A DNA stretch of 18,399 bases, taken from NCBI GenBank assembly GCA_964429355.1, contig CAYSCH010000177.1, positions 1 to 18,399 of the forward strand. Direction: 5' to 3'. Source of the DNA: JAAYAY01 sp964429355. GTDB lineage: Bacteria; Planctomycetota; Planctomycetia; Pirellulales; Thermoguttaceae. Position numbers and translations under genes: made by a program. Below the pieces are notes generated by a model, which saw only the letters and a list, made by a program, of their open reading frames with translations, did no database searches and had not been told where the DNA came from. This document shows, piece after piece, positions 1 through 6,859 of the stretch; the first letter of the stretch is position 1; each line of letters begins with the position of its first letter.

Positions 1-466
1 AATAACCGTGGACCTCGATCGTCACGATCACGCCATAGGCCTCGGCGGTGCGAACGATCTGTTCGTAGCTCCGCTTCATCAGGTCCATGGCCTGGCTGTC
101 CGATAGTCCCTCCGGCGCATGGAGCCCGTCGGTCGTGGCCAGATGATCGCAGCCGGCGTGGGCGGCCCAGGGGATCGACTTGAGCACGTAGGGCAATCCG
201 ATCGAAGGGCCGTCTTTTCCGCTCATCGGGTAGGCGGCGTCAACCTGGCTGAACCGGACGCCGTACCCGGCCATCTTCTCACGGAGGAGCCTTGGGTCTT
301 CGTAGAGGGCCACGTGCGGGAAATAGCCCAGCCCGTGAATCCAGCATGCACCGTCGATCAAGCCGGGCTCGATGAAGTGCACGTCGTTTCGCTGGGCCCA
401 GGCCAGGGCCTTCTCGAAAGAGAAGGCGAACGAGTTGAACGCGTCCGTGTGAAATCCGATCTTCAT
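1..466 (-). CDS. Sugar phosphate isomerase/epimerase family protein (TIM barrel), N-terminal part
   Basis: The minus strand is open from an ATG at 466 to the window edge, giving the first 155 residues of a protein beginning MKIGFHTDAFNSFAFSFEKA. The frame is truncated by the window, not broken. The N-terminus looks like the xylose isomerase-like TIM barrel (AP endonuclease 2 superfamily): a first strand K-I-G-F-H-T-D, then E-P-G-L around residue 34, Y-G-V-R-F-S-Q-V-D near 70-78, and V-T-I-E-V-H-G-Y at the edge, where this family carries a metal-binding Glu (I-E-x-H). A purine-rich AAGGTAG lies just upstream of the ATG. The next gene upstream in the same direction is a ThuA-domain protein 186 bp away. 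TIM-barrel isomerases and ThuA proteins often co-occur in carbohydrate utilisation loci, so sugar or inositol-type isomerisation is likely. The substrate cannot be read from this fragment. Confidence 0.8.
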   Translation of the reverse strand, partial: MKIGFHTDAFNSFAFSFEKALAWAQRNDVHFIEPGLIDGACWIHGLGYFPHVALYEDPRLLREKMAGYGVRFSQVDAAYPMSGKDGPSIGLPYVLKSIPWAAHAGCDHLATTDGLHAPEGLSDSQAMDLMKRSYEQIVRTAEAYGVIVTIEVHGY

Positions 467-652
467 TGTCGTCTACCTTCGTGCGAAAATCATGCCTTCG
501 CCCCCGATCTCGCATCGATTGTCGCTTTGAAAGCGAGCAGGGTGCACGGATAGAAACTACGCGTGAAACCTTGCGAAAACCGGCGACTTGACGACTCGTT
601 CTCAACGCAACAATCGAAACCTTCGCCCTTTTCGTGTCTTGCCACCCACGGC

Positions 653-1447
653 CTACTGCTTCTCCACAACCGGCTCCAGTCCGGCCGCCCAGGCACAGCC
701 GCGCCGGTGTAGCTCCGCAGGCCCCTTCGCCGCAAAGGCTGCCGTGTCATGACCGAGCACGGAGTGGAAAACCCGGCCCTTGCCGTACTGAAGGGTAAAC
801 GCCATCGGGTACGGTTCGCCGTCGACCTTCGAGACGGCCGTCGCCAGCGTGGTGATGGGCTCGTCGCCTTCCAGGCACGAATAGAGCTCGTCAACCGTCG
901 TGAAATCCTCCAAGCCTTTGGTGACGGGATGGTCGATTTTAACGATGTTCACGGTGAACTCGCCGTGAGGATCGTGGTTTCGCCTGCCCGGCGGCGTCGC
1001 TTCGCCGAACCAGACTCGGCCGGCGAGTTTGGCGAAATCGTCCTTGAATTCCTGAAAGGCCCCGCAACCAAAGTGGAGAATCGCCAGCCCACCCCCCTCT
1101 TCCACGAATTTGGCCAGGTTGTCGAAGCCCTTGCGTCCCGGTACCTGGGGGTCGTAGTTCTTGAAGTGCAAAACGACTGCGTCGTAGTCGGCAAGCCGCG
1201 TTGTTGCCAGCGACTTGAGATCGGCGAGCACATCGACCGTCAGTCGCGGGTCCCTTTCCAGTTCCGCCTTAACAACCGGGCAGGTTTCCTTCCATTTGTG
1301 TCCCGGGTAGTCGTCACCGGTCACGATCAAGACCCGTGCGGCAGTCTTGGCCGCTTCGGCGGCCGAGACACGGCTGCCGCAGAAAGCCAGAACGGCGCCA
1401 ACACAAAACAGGAAGAGAACGCTTCGCACAGATCGGTGGATCGTCAT
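653..1447 (-). CDS. Secreted ThuA-domain protein (trehalose-utilisation family, GATase-like fold)
   Basis: 264 aa. ThuA-like proteins have a class I glutamine amidotransferase-like fold and are linked to sugar utilisation; their chemistry is mostly unproven. Visible hallmarks are a first strand A-A-R-V-L-I-V-T-G-D-D-Y-P-G-H (37-50), G-G-G-L-A-I-L-H-F-G-C-G-A-F (118-131) at the nucleophile-elbow position, H-P-V-T-K-G-L (173-179), D-E-L-Y-S (186-190) and G-K-G-R-V-F-H-S-V-L-G-H-D (222-234), all typical of the family. I chose the ATG at 1447 rather than an upstream in-frame start at 1492 because it gives a clean signal peptide: R4..R8, a hydrophobic core at 9-22, and cleavage near V-S-A|A at 27-29. 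An AGG sits about 7 nt upstream. The product should be exported to the periplasm. It lies upstream of the TIM-barrel isomerase on the same strand with a 186-bp gap, so co-transcription is plausible. Confidence 0.85.
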   Translation of the reverse strand: MTIHRSVRSVLFLFCVGAVLAFCGSRVSAAEAAKTAARVLIVTGDDYPGHKWKETCPVVKAELERDPRLTVDVLADLKSLATTRLADYDAVVLHFKNYDPQVPGRKGFDNLAKFVEEGGGLAILHFGCGAFQEFKDDFAKLAGRVWFGEATPPGRRNHDPHGEFTVNIVKIDHPVTKGLEDFTTVDELYSCLEGDEPITTLATAVSKVDGEPYPMAFTLQYGKGRVFHSVLGHDTAAFAAKGPAELHRRGCAWAAGLEPVVEKQ

Positions 1448-1864
1448 GGCTGAACCTGGTTTTCGAGAAGTTCGAGGAGTATCGTGCCGCAATTTCTGCG
1501 AGGGGTGCGCGGGGGCTTGTTCTCCGCATTAGCCCCGGCCCGTTGTAGGGTACGAGGTTTGCATTTGGGTCTTCAGCGATCGTTCACGGCCCTGTGAAGC
1601 TGGCAATATGCCGTCCGTAAACCGCCCGCAGTTTAGCATGTTCGAGGGCCACAAGCATCAGGTCGATTGAGTCGATCAGCCGCAGGTCACGGTAACCCTT
1701 TGAGCAACCGCAAATTGAGGAATCCGCTTCTTGACGGCTCGTTCAATATGATGACGAAAAGATGCTTGTCAAGAGCGTCGTCCGTGCTGCCGAAGCCGGT
1801 GCGACTTCGACCTAACTGGAGGGAGAGGCAATGCTTACGTGCTGCAGGCCGGCCAAAGGAGCGG

Positions 1865-1907
1865 TTTTCCCGCCGACAGCCTTGCCCGGGCAAGGCCTGA
1901 GGGAAAA
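1865..1907 (+). other. Strong two-part stem-loop in the leader of the deacetylase gene
   Basis: An 18-bp perfect palindrome, GCCTTGCCCGGGCAAGGC (1879-1896), is flanked by a second complementary pair, TTTTCCC (1865-1871) with GGGAAAA (1901-1907), leaving an asymmetric 7 x 4 nt internal loop. As RNA this would be a very stable two-segment hairpin. It is about 210 nt upstream of the deacetylase ATG. There is no U-tract on either side, so it is not a standard intrinsic terminator. It may be a regulatory RNA element or a dispersed palindromic repeat. Confidence 0.5.
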
Positions 1908-2104
1908 TGGCTTACTGGCGGTGGAGTCGCCCGTCGGCATCTGGCTCAACGGGCCGGTTCTATTTTTCCGGCGAAATGGGCCCACCGGTGACTTGGCTTC
2001 GCGTAAAAGCTACCATGGGTCTAGGTGGAAGCAGTGCCCTGCGCTGTTTCCGCCGCGAACGAAGAGTGATTCACCAAGTTGATCCGCCCGTCCAATTCCG
2101 TTAC

Positions 2105-2108
2105 GAGG
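2105..2108 (+). promoter_or_regulatory. Ribosome binding site deciding the deacetylase start
   Basis: GAGG at 2105-2108 lies 6 nt before the ATG at 2115. That supports this start over an in-frame upstream start at 2079, which would add 12 polar residues ahead of the signal peptide. Confidence 0.6.
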
Positions 2109-2114
2109 TCCAAG

Positions 2115-3974
2115 ATGCGCTGGATGAGATTTGCCTGCCTGATGGCCGCCTTTCTTTGCCTGTTCTCGACGGCATTCGCCGCGGACGGAAATCGCCTCAC
2201 CTACCTCGACGCCTTCTGCGATCCCTACTATGTCGGGCGGGATACCGCCCGGCTCGTCACGCCGCAATGGATCGGCGAGGAAGGAGTCGAGGCCGCTGTG
2301 GTTTTATCGATCGACGACCTGAAGGATCCCCAGATCCACGAAACCTTCCTGCGACCCATCATCGAGCGGCTCAAGCAGATTGACGGCCGCGGGCCGGTCA
2401 GTTGCATGGGCAACAGTATCGACGTCAACCTTCCGATCTTTCAGCAGTGGCTCAAGGAAGGGGTGAGCATCGAGGCGCACACCTATGATCATCCCTGTCC
2501 CTGCCTGCAATTGGACGACTTTGCCAAGGCCAAGGCGACGTACGACCAGGGCGTCGACCTGATGTACAGCGTTCCGAATCTTACCCCCGTGGCGTTTCGC
2601 ATGCCATGCTGCGACTCGATGAATTCGATGAGCCCCCGCTTCTATACGGAGGTGTTCAACAAGACGACAACCGGCGGCAAATTCCTGAAGGTCAACTCGT
2701 CGGTATTCCTGTTGTTCACACCCGACGATCCGGATCTGCCGGCGTCGATCGTACGCGACGAGCAGGGCAAGTTGCGATTCGAAAAATACGTGCCGCGCGA
2801 TAAAGAGTTCGTCAACTATGTGGAAGATTACCCCTATCCCTACGTCGTGGCCCGGCTCTGTTGGGAGCTCCCCTCGGCCATGCCCGACGACTGGCAAGGT
2901 TTCAATCTCCAAGGCTCGCACAACCCGATCACCGCGGGCGACATGCAGGCGGCCATCGATGCCACCGTCATCCAACAGGGCGTGTACACTCTATGCCATC
3001 ATGCCGGCCGTTGGATACGTAGCGACCAGGTGGTAGGATTGATCGACCACGCCATGGAAAAGTACGGCAAGAAGGTCAAGTTTCTCAACTTCCAGGAAGT
3101 GAACGAGCGGTTGACGAAGAACCTGCTCGGCGGTGTTCCGCTGCGAGCGGCCGACGGGCAGGACAGCGGCGTCCGTGTGGCCGACCTGAATGCGGACGGC
3201 TTCATGGATGTCGTCATCGGCAACGAAAACCTGCGGCAGACTCGAGTCTGGTCGCCGGCGGACAAGAAGTGGCTCACAAGCGACCTGCCGGTGCGCCTCG
3301 TCCATGTCGATAGCGAGGGAAATCGCCACCAGGCCGGGGTCTGCTTTGGCATTCTCCAGAAGAGCGGCTATGCCAGCCTGCTCGTCCGCAACGACGAGGA
3401 GACCGGACTCTGGCACTTCGACGGAAAGCAATGGGTCGCGGATCCCAACGGGCTGGCCGGGCTGGAACTCGACGCGCCGGTGTTCACTTGCCGCAAGGGC
3501 CAGGATCAAGGCGTTCGCCTTTGCGATCTCGACTTGGACGGCACCTGCGAGTTGATCCTGGGAAATCCGGCGCAACAGGCGGTATTCGCCTGGTCTGCCG
3601 AGGGCAATGGATGGCGAAAACTGCCCTTTGCCTTGCCGGAGGGCACCACCATCGTCGACAGCCAGGGGCGCGATGCGGGGCTGCGGCTGGTCGACATCGA
3701 CGGCGATCGCCACCTCGATGTCGTCTTCTCAAACGCCGACCGCTATCTCCTCCAGCTCTACGCTTCCATGACCGAAGGCTGGTCGAAAACGGTCCGCTCC
3801 GGCAAGCAAGCCGACGGATCCCCCATCCCCATGATCGTTCGGGCTGATGGGACCAACAACGGCGCCTGGTTCAAGTTTGGACACATGTGGGTGCAAAACG
3901 AGCAGACCGGCGGTCGGGAAAAACCGAGCCAGGCGGTGAAGCGGGCCTACGCGACGCTGCTGGCGTCGCCGTAG
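2115..3974 (+). CDS. Secreted polysaccharide deacetylase domain protein with three VCBS/FG-GAP repeats
   Basis: 619 aa. A signal peptide (1-22, cleavage near A-F-A|A) is followed by a NodB-like polysaccharide deacetylase domain (about 45-335). Motif 1 is S-I-D67-D68. The zinc-type H-x3-H motif is A-H122-T-Y-D-H126. The third motif is F-R162-M-P. Such enzymes remove N- or O-acetyl groups from polysaccharides using a divalent metal. The C-terminal half (345-560) contains three VCBS/FG-GAP beta-propeller-type repeats with calcium-loop motifs: D357-L-N-A-D-G..D365, D471-L-D-L-D-G..E479 and D527-I-D-G-D..D535. Propeller blades usually bind ligands or partners, here presumably substrate. The tail N-N-G-A-W-F-K..H-M-W-V-Q-N-E (591-595 onward) resembles the linker I recall before the dehydrogenase/haem domain of large planctomycete proteins, yet the protein ends 30 residues later. 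It is the only plus-strand gene, and its stop is 23 bp from the convergent stop at 3998. Confidence 0.85.
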   Translation: MRWMRFACLMAAFLCLFSTAFAADGNRLTYLDAFCDPYYVGRDTARLVTPQWIGEEGVEAAVVLSIDDLKDPQIHETFLRPIIERLKQIDGRGPVSCMGNSIDVNLPIFQQWLKEGVSIEAHTYDHPCPCLQLDDFAKAKATYDQGVDLMYSVPNLTPVAFRMPCCDSMNSMSPRFYTEVFNKTTTGGKFLKVNSSVFLLFTPDDPDLPASIVRDEQGKLRFEKYVPRDKEFVNYVEDYPYPYVVARLCWELPSAMPDDWQGFNLQGSHNPITAGDMQAAIDATVIQQGVYTLCHHAGRWIRSDQVVGLIDHAMEKYGKKVKFLNFQEVNERLTKNLLGGVPLRAADGQDSGVRVADLNADGFMDVVIGNENLRQTRVWSPADKKWLTSDLPVRLVHVDSEGNRHQAGVCFGILQKSGYASLLVRNDEETGLWHFDGKQWVADPNGLAGLELDAPVFTCRKGQDQGVRLCDLDLDGTCELILGNPAQQAVFAWSAEGNGWRKLPFALPEGTTIVDSQGRDAGLRLVDIDGDRHLDVVFSNADRYLLQLYASMTEGWSKTVRSGKQADGSPIPMIVRADGTNNGAWFKFGHMWVQNEQTGGREKPSQAVKRAYATLLASP

Positions 3975-3997
3975 GGGGCGGCTTGTCGGAAGAGGAT

Positions 3998-4870
3998 TTA
4001 CGTTTCGCGGATCTCTTCCCGCGCGGCCAGGAACGCGGGCGTTTGCTCGTCCAGGGCGTCGAGGCCCGTAACGAACTGCAACTCGTTCATCGTCCGCTCG
4101 GTCTCCAGCATGCTCGTGGCCACGTGGTCCACCTGGTTGCTGATAAACTCCGGCTCCTGGCGGTTGACGGCCAGTTCGCTCAGCGAGCGGATCTTGTTCT
4201 CCAGGCGGTCGATTTCCAGCTCGACCAACTGAAAATTGTCGCGGGCCTTGATCCAGTTCTCCAGCCGGCTGCGGCTGGTCTGGAGATTGTCTTCCAGGGT
4301 CCGCCGCACTCGCTGCCACCGCACGCCCTGGTCGTCCTTGGGAAGATTCGCGATCTGCTTTTCCAGTTGGGCGATGTCGTCCTGGATCCGGCCTTCGGGT
4401 GTTTTCTTGAGGAAGCGGTCGAGGGCGAATTGCGTGTAGAGCAGGCGGAGATAGATCCAGAGGAGGCGGTCGAGGCCGGTCAACTGGAGGTTTTCCAGCG
4501 GCATCTCGGCGTTCTGCCCACCGGGATTCCTGAGCTCGATGGCGATCTGGCGAAGTTCCCGGCAGCGGTTCCGCAAGGTTTCAAAGCGATCGAGCGACTC
4601 CCGGGGAAGCGACTGGGTAATGTACTCGAGCGTTTGTCCGATGGTGGCCGTGGTATGCTGCCGGGCGGCCCGGGCCTCGTCGGCGTCGACATAATCCTGG
4701 AACCTGGGATGGGTGCCCAAGAGCCCCACGTAGGCGGCCTCGGCGGCCAACACGAGCGGCAGGGCAACGTCGGCCTGGCCACTGAGCAGCGCAAACCCCG
4801 AGGCGCCCAGCAGCGCCAGCAGGTTCCACCGGTTCAGGAAGGCTCGTTTGAGGTACTTGAGCAGGTACAC
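3998..4870 (-). CDS. Two-TM, coiled-coil membrane protein of unknown function, last gene of the pspA/ABC block
   Basis: 290 aa, starting at GTG 4870; there is no good ATG and the N-terminus is natural for a membrane protein. I do not recognise a named family. Visible: a basic N-terminus (K5, K8, R9), two hydrophobic segments (about 14-31 and 36-53) separated by a short polar turn, and a motif T-H-P-R-F-Q-D-Y (53-60) right after the second helix. The rest is strongly helical and charged. Long heptad-like stretches at about 90-125 and 165-245 predict a cytoplasmic or periplasmic coiled coil. The gene follows the ABC ATPase after 52 bp on the same strand. Position and architecture suggest an accessory membrane component of the transporter or a PspA partner. 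This is inference from context only. Confidence 0.75.
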   Translation of the reverse strand: MYLLKYLKRAFLNRWNLLALLGASGFALLSGQADVALPLVLAAEAAYVGLLGTHPRFQDYVDADEARAARQHTTATIGQTLEYITQSLPRESLDRFETLRNRCRELRQIAIELRNPGGQNAEMPLENLQLTGLDRLLWIYLRLLYTQFALDRFLKKTPEGRIQDDIAQLEKQIANLPKDDQGVRWQRVRRTLEDNLQTSRSRLENWIKARDNFQLVELEIDRLENKIRSLSELAVNRQEPEFISNQVDHVATSMLETERTMNELQFVTGLDALDEQTPAFLAAREEIRET

Positions 4871-4922
4871 CGTGTATTTTCTCGTTTTGCGACGCTAACG
4901 GACTCTGGCCGGTCCTACGCCC

Positions 4923-5846
4923 CTATTCTACGTCGGCACCACCTGCCGCTTCCAGACGGGCGATCAGGTCGCGGAGGTAGTTAACCGTTTCCTGGAATCG
5001 GGGTTCTCGCTGCATGAGGCGGGCGGGACGATCGGAGGGTTGCACGGCAAGCTCTTCGGCAATTCGGCCCGGCGCACCGGTGAGCACATACACCCGATCA
5101 CCCAGAAAGACGGCCTCCTCGATCGAATGGGTCACAAAAAACACCGTAGCCTGCACCTGGCGCCACAAGGAAACCAGCAAGTCCTGCATGTTCATCCGCG
5201 TCTGGGGATCGAGGGCCCCGAAGGGCTCGTCCATGAGGATGATCCGCGGATGGAGGATCAGGGTCCGGGCAATGGCCACCCGTTGCCGCATACCGCCGGA
5301 AAGTTCGTGCGGATACTTGTCCTGGTCGGTCTCGACCGACAGGCCCACGCGATCGATCCACTGACGGGCGAGCTCGAACCGCTCCTGGCGCTTGACACCG
5401 CGGCACTCCAGCCCGAAAGCGATGTTGTCCAGCACCGTGCGGTGGTCGAAGCTCGTGTAGTCCTGGAAGACCATGCCGCGGTCGGCGCCGGGGCCGGCAA
5501 CAGGCTGACTCAAGACAAACACCTCGCCTTCGGTGGGCGGGTGTTGCGGCGTCAGGCCTGCGATCAATCGCAGGATCGTACTCTTGCCGCAACCGCTCGG
5601 CCCGAGGATGCAGATGAACTCTCCTTTCTGAGGCAGGTCTGCCACGGCAAAGGTGACATCGCGGACGGCGGTATAGGCGTTGGCCAGTCCGGCGTTGTAG
5701 GTCTTCGTGACGTGCCGAAACTCGACCACATTCGGAACCGAAGGTTCCGGTAACTTGCCGCCCGTGCCGACGACCTGGCCCAAACCGACGGAGGTTGGCG
5801 GTGGAGGCTCTTGCCGGGGGGAGGAATTGGCAGGGTCCTGACTCAT
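4923..5846 (-). CDS. ABC transporter ATP-binding protein, NitT/TauT (SsuB/TauB-like) type
   Basis: 307 aa ABC ATPase. It hydrolyses ATP at the cytoplasmic face to drive import through the permease encoded just upstream. Motifs: Walker A G-P-S-G-C-G-K-S-T (82-90), Q-loop Q128 (V-F-Q-D-Y), signature L-S-G-G-M-R-Q-R (182-189), Walker B I-I-L-M-D-E-P (202-208) with catalytic E207, D-loop A-L-D (211-213) and switch H240 (F-V-T-H). All are intact. The S-I-E-E-A-V-F-L-G-D-R segment after H240 is typical of nitrate/sulfonate/taurine importers. The ATG at 5846 overlaps the permease stop by ATGA, so translation is probably coupled. An in-frame upstream start at 5960 would overlap the permease heavily and is rejected. 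Odd: about 38 proline-rich residues precede the ABC domain, mirroring the proline-rich N-terminus of the permease. Only one permease gene is present, so a homodimeric complex is expected. Confidence 0.92.
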   Translation of the reverse strand: MSQDPANSSPRQEPPPPTSVGLGQVVGTGGKLPEPSVPNVVEFRHVTKTYNAGLANAYTAVRDVTFAVADLPQKGEFICILGPSGCGKSTILRLIAGLTPQHPPTEGEVFVLSQPVAGPGADRGMVFQDYTSFDHRTVLDNIAFGLECRGVKRQERFELARQWIDRVGLSVETDQDKYPHELSGGMRQRVAIARTLILHPRIILMDEPFGALDPQTRMNMQDLLVSLWRQVQATVFFVTHSIEEAVFLGDRVYVLTGAPGRIAEELAVQPSDRPARLMQREPRFQETVNYLRDLIARLEAAGGADVE

Positions 5847-6847
5847 CGGCGGAATACTCCCAACAGCGCCAGCTTGACATCTTCCCAGCCCCGCAACACG
5901 GCACGAACACCGCCGTGCAGGATTCCGGTGCTGTTGTACTTGTGGGGAAACAGTTGGCACTGGACCCAGAAGAAGAGGCGGTCGATCGCCAGGGCGATCA
6001 AGGGGATGATCATCAGCACCAGCAGGATGTGCGTCTGGAAGCCTCGGCGCTGCGACATGTTGATGATGTCGCCGAGACCGCCGGCTTCGCCGCCGAACTT
6101 GATCAGTTCAGCCAGCATGATGTATCCGAAGGCCAGGCCGAACAGGAGCCGCAACGAGTTGAAGATATCGGGCAGTGCCAGCGGCACCAGGACCTTCATG
6201 ACAATCTGCCAGCGGCTTGCACCCAGGGTGTAGGCCGTGTCGATGTAGGAGGCGCTGATGTCGCCCACCGCCCTGGCCGAATCCATCACGATGAACGCCA
6301 CACAGGCGATGAAAATAAACATGATCTTCTGAAGCTCGCCGATTCCAAAGAATGAAAACGTGAGCGGAATCAGTGCGGCAATCGGAATGTTTCGCCCCAT
6401 GATTGTCAGCGGGGCAAAAAAGGCATTCAGCCAGCGAAAACAGCCGCAGAGCACGCCGAGGGGAACACCCACGAGGGTCGCCAAGGCGAATCCGAGTGTC
6501 ACTCGCCGCAAACTGGCATAGGCGTTGCGAGTCAGGGCACGTTCGAACCAGAGGCTCCTGAAGTCGCCAAACGTGGTTTCGGGGCTGGGAAGAATGTTGG
6601 GACCCAGCAACCGGTCTTCCGGGTCGCCGCGGGTAATTCCCCACCACAGGCCGGCGCACGCCACGATACAGAGTCCGCCCAGCGCGATCGCCTGCCAGCG
6701 AGGGATCTCGGTTCGCAGCGAGAAAAACGTGGACCGCCGGTGCTGCACGTGGGCAGGGGCGACCGGCTCGGCCGGCTCCGGCAGCGATTCTTTCACAGCC
6801 GGAGTGGTCGACCACTGTTGGGGCTGGTTCGACGGTTGCTTGGCCAT
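5843..6847 (-). CDS. ABC transporter permease, SsuC/TauC-like (BPD_transp_1 domain)
   Basis: 334 aa inner-membrane permease. A proline- and glutamine-rich cytosolic N-terminus (1-48) precedes a first helix (about 52-70). The binding-protein-dependent transport domain follows (about 105-300) with helices near 115-135, 142-165, 172-190, 230-248 and 272-295. The EAA loop that docks on the ATPase is A-Y-T-L-G-A-S-R-W-Q-I..V-P-L-A-L-P-D-I (205-228), with the conserved G209 and the I-x-L-P-like ending. This layout is typical of nitrate/sulfonate/taurine (CmpB/SsuC/TauC) permeases; the substrate is not predictable. Start ATG 6847 is preceded by TAGGA, which overlaps the stop of the substrate-binding protein gene. 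The two genes are 12 bp apart, so they are one transcription unit. Confidence 0.92.
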   Translation of the reverse strand: MAKQPSNQPQQWSTTPAVKESLPEPAEPVAPAHVQHRRSTFFSLRTEIPRWQAIALGGLCIVACAGLWWGITRGDPEDRLLGPNILPSPETTFGDFRSLWFERALTRNAYASLRRVTLGFALATLVGVPLGVLCGCFRWLNAFFAPLTIMGRNIPIAALIPLTFSFFGIGELQKIMFIFIACVAFIVMDSARAVGDISASYIDTAYTLGASRWQIVMKVLVPLALPDIFNSLRLLFGLAFGYIMLAELIKFGGEAGGLGDIINMSQRRGFQTHILLVLMIIPLIALAIDRLFFWVQCQLFPHKYNSTGILHGGVRAVLRGWEDVKLALLGVFRR

Positions 6848-6859
6848 GCGCTGGGGGTC

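Larger units (their letters stand above)
1448..2114. other. Intergenic region between divergent genes (667 bp)
   Basis: This is the divergent spacer between the ThuA gene (minus) and the polysaccharide deacetylase (plus). Short open frames are present but have no codon character, homology or ribosome sites I can defend. I see no tRNA and no clear sigma-70 promoter for either gene. The only notable structure is the GC-rich stem-loop at 1865-1907. The stretch from about 1800 to 2060 is rich in small inverted repeats, for example GGCG/CGCC around 1917-1932. It could be a structured 5' leader of the downstream gene, but I could not match it to a known riboswitch. Confidence 0.6.

Noticed and set aside
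1800..2060. Known riboswitch (glycine-, cobalamin- or cyclic di-GMP-type) ahead of the deacetylase gene
   Set aside because: Fragments such as CTGAGGGAAAATGG look vaguely similar, but the diagnostic conserved cores are absent or out of order.
3887..4984. 365-codon plus-strand frame overlapping the deacetylase end and the coiled-coil gene
   Set aside because: It overlaps two supported genes, and its translation is the reverse-strand shadow of the coiled-coil protein.
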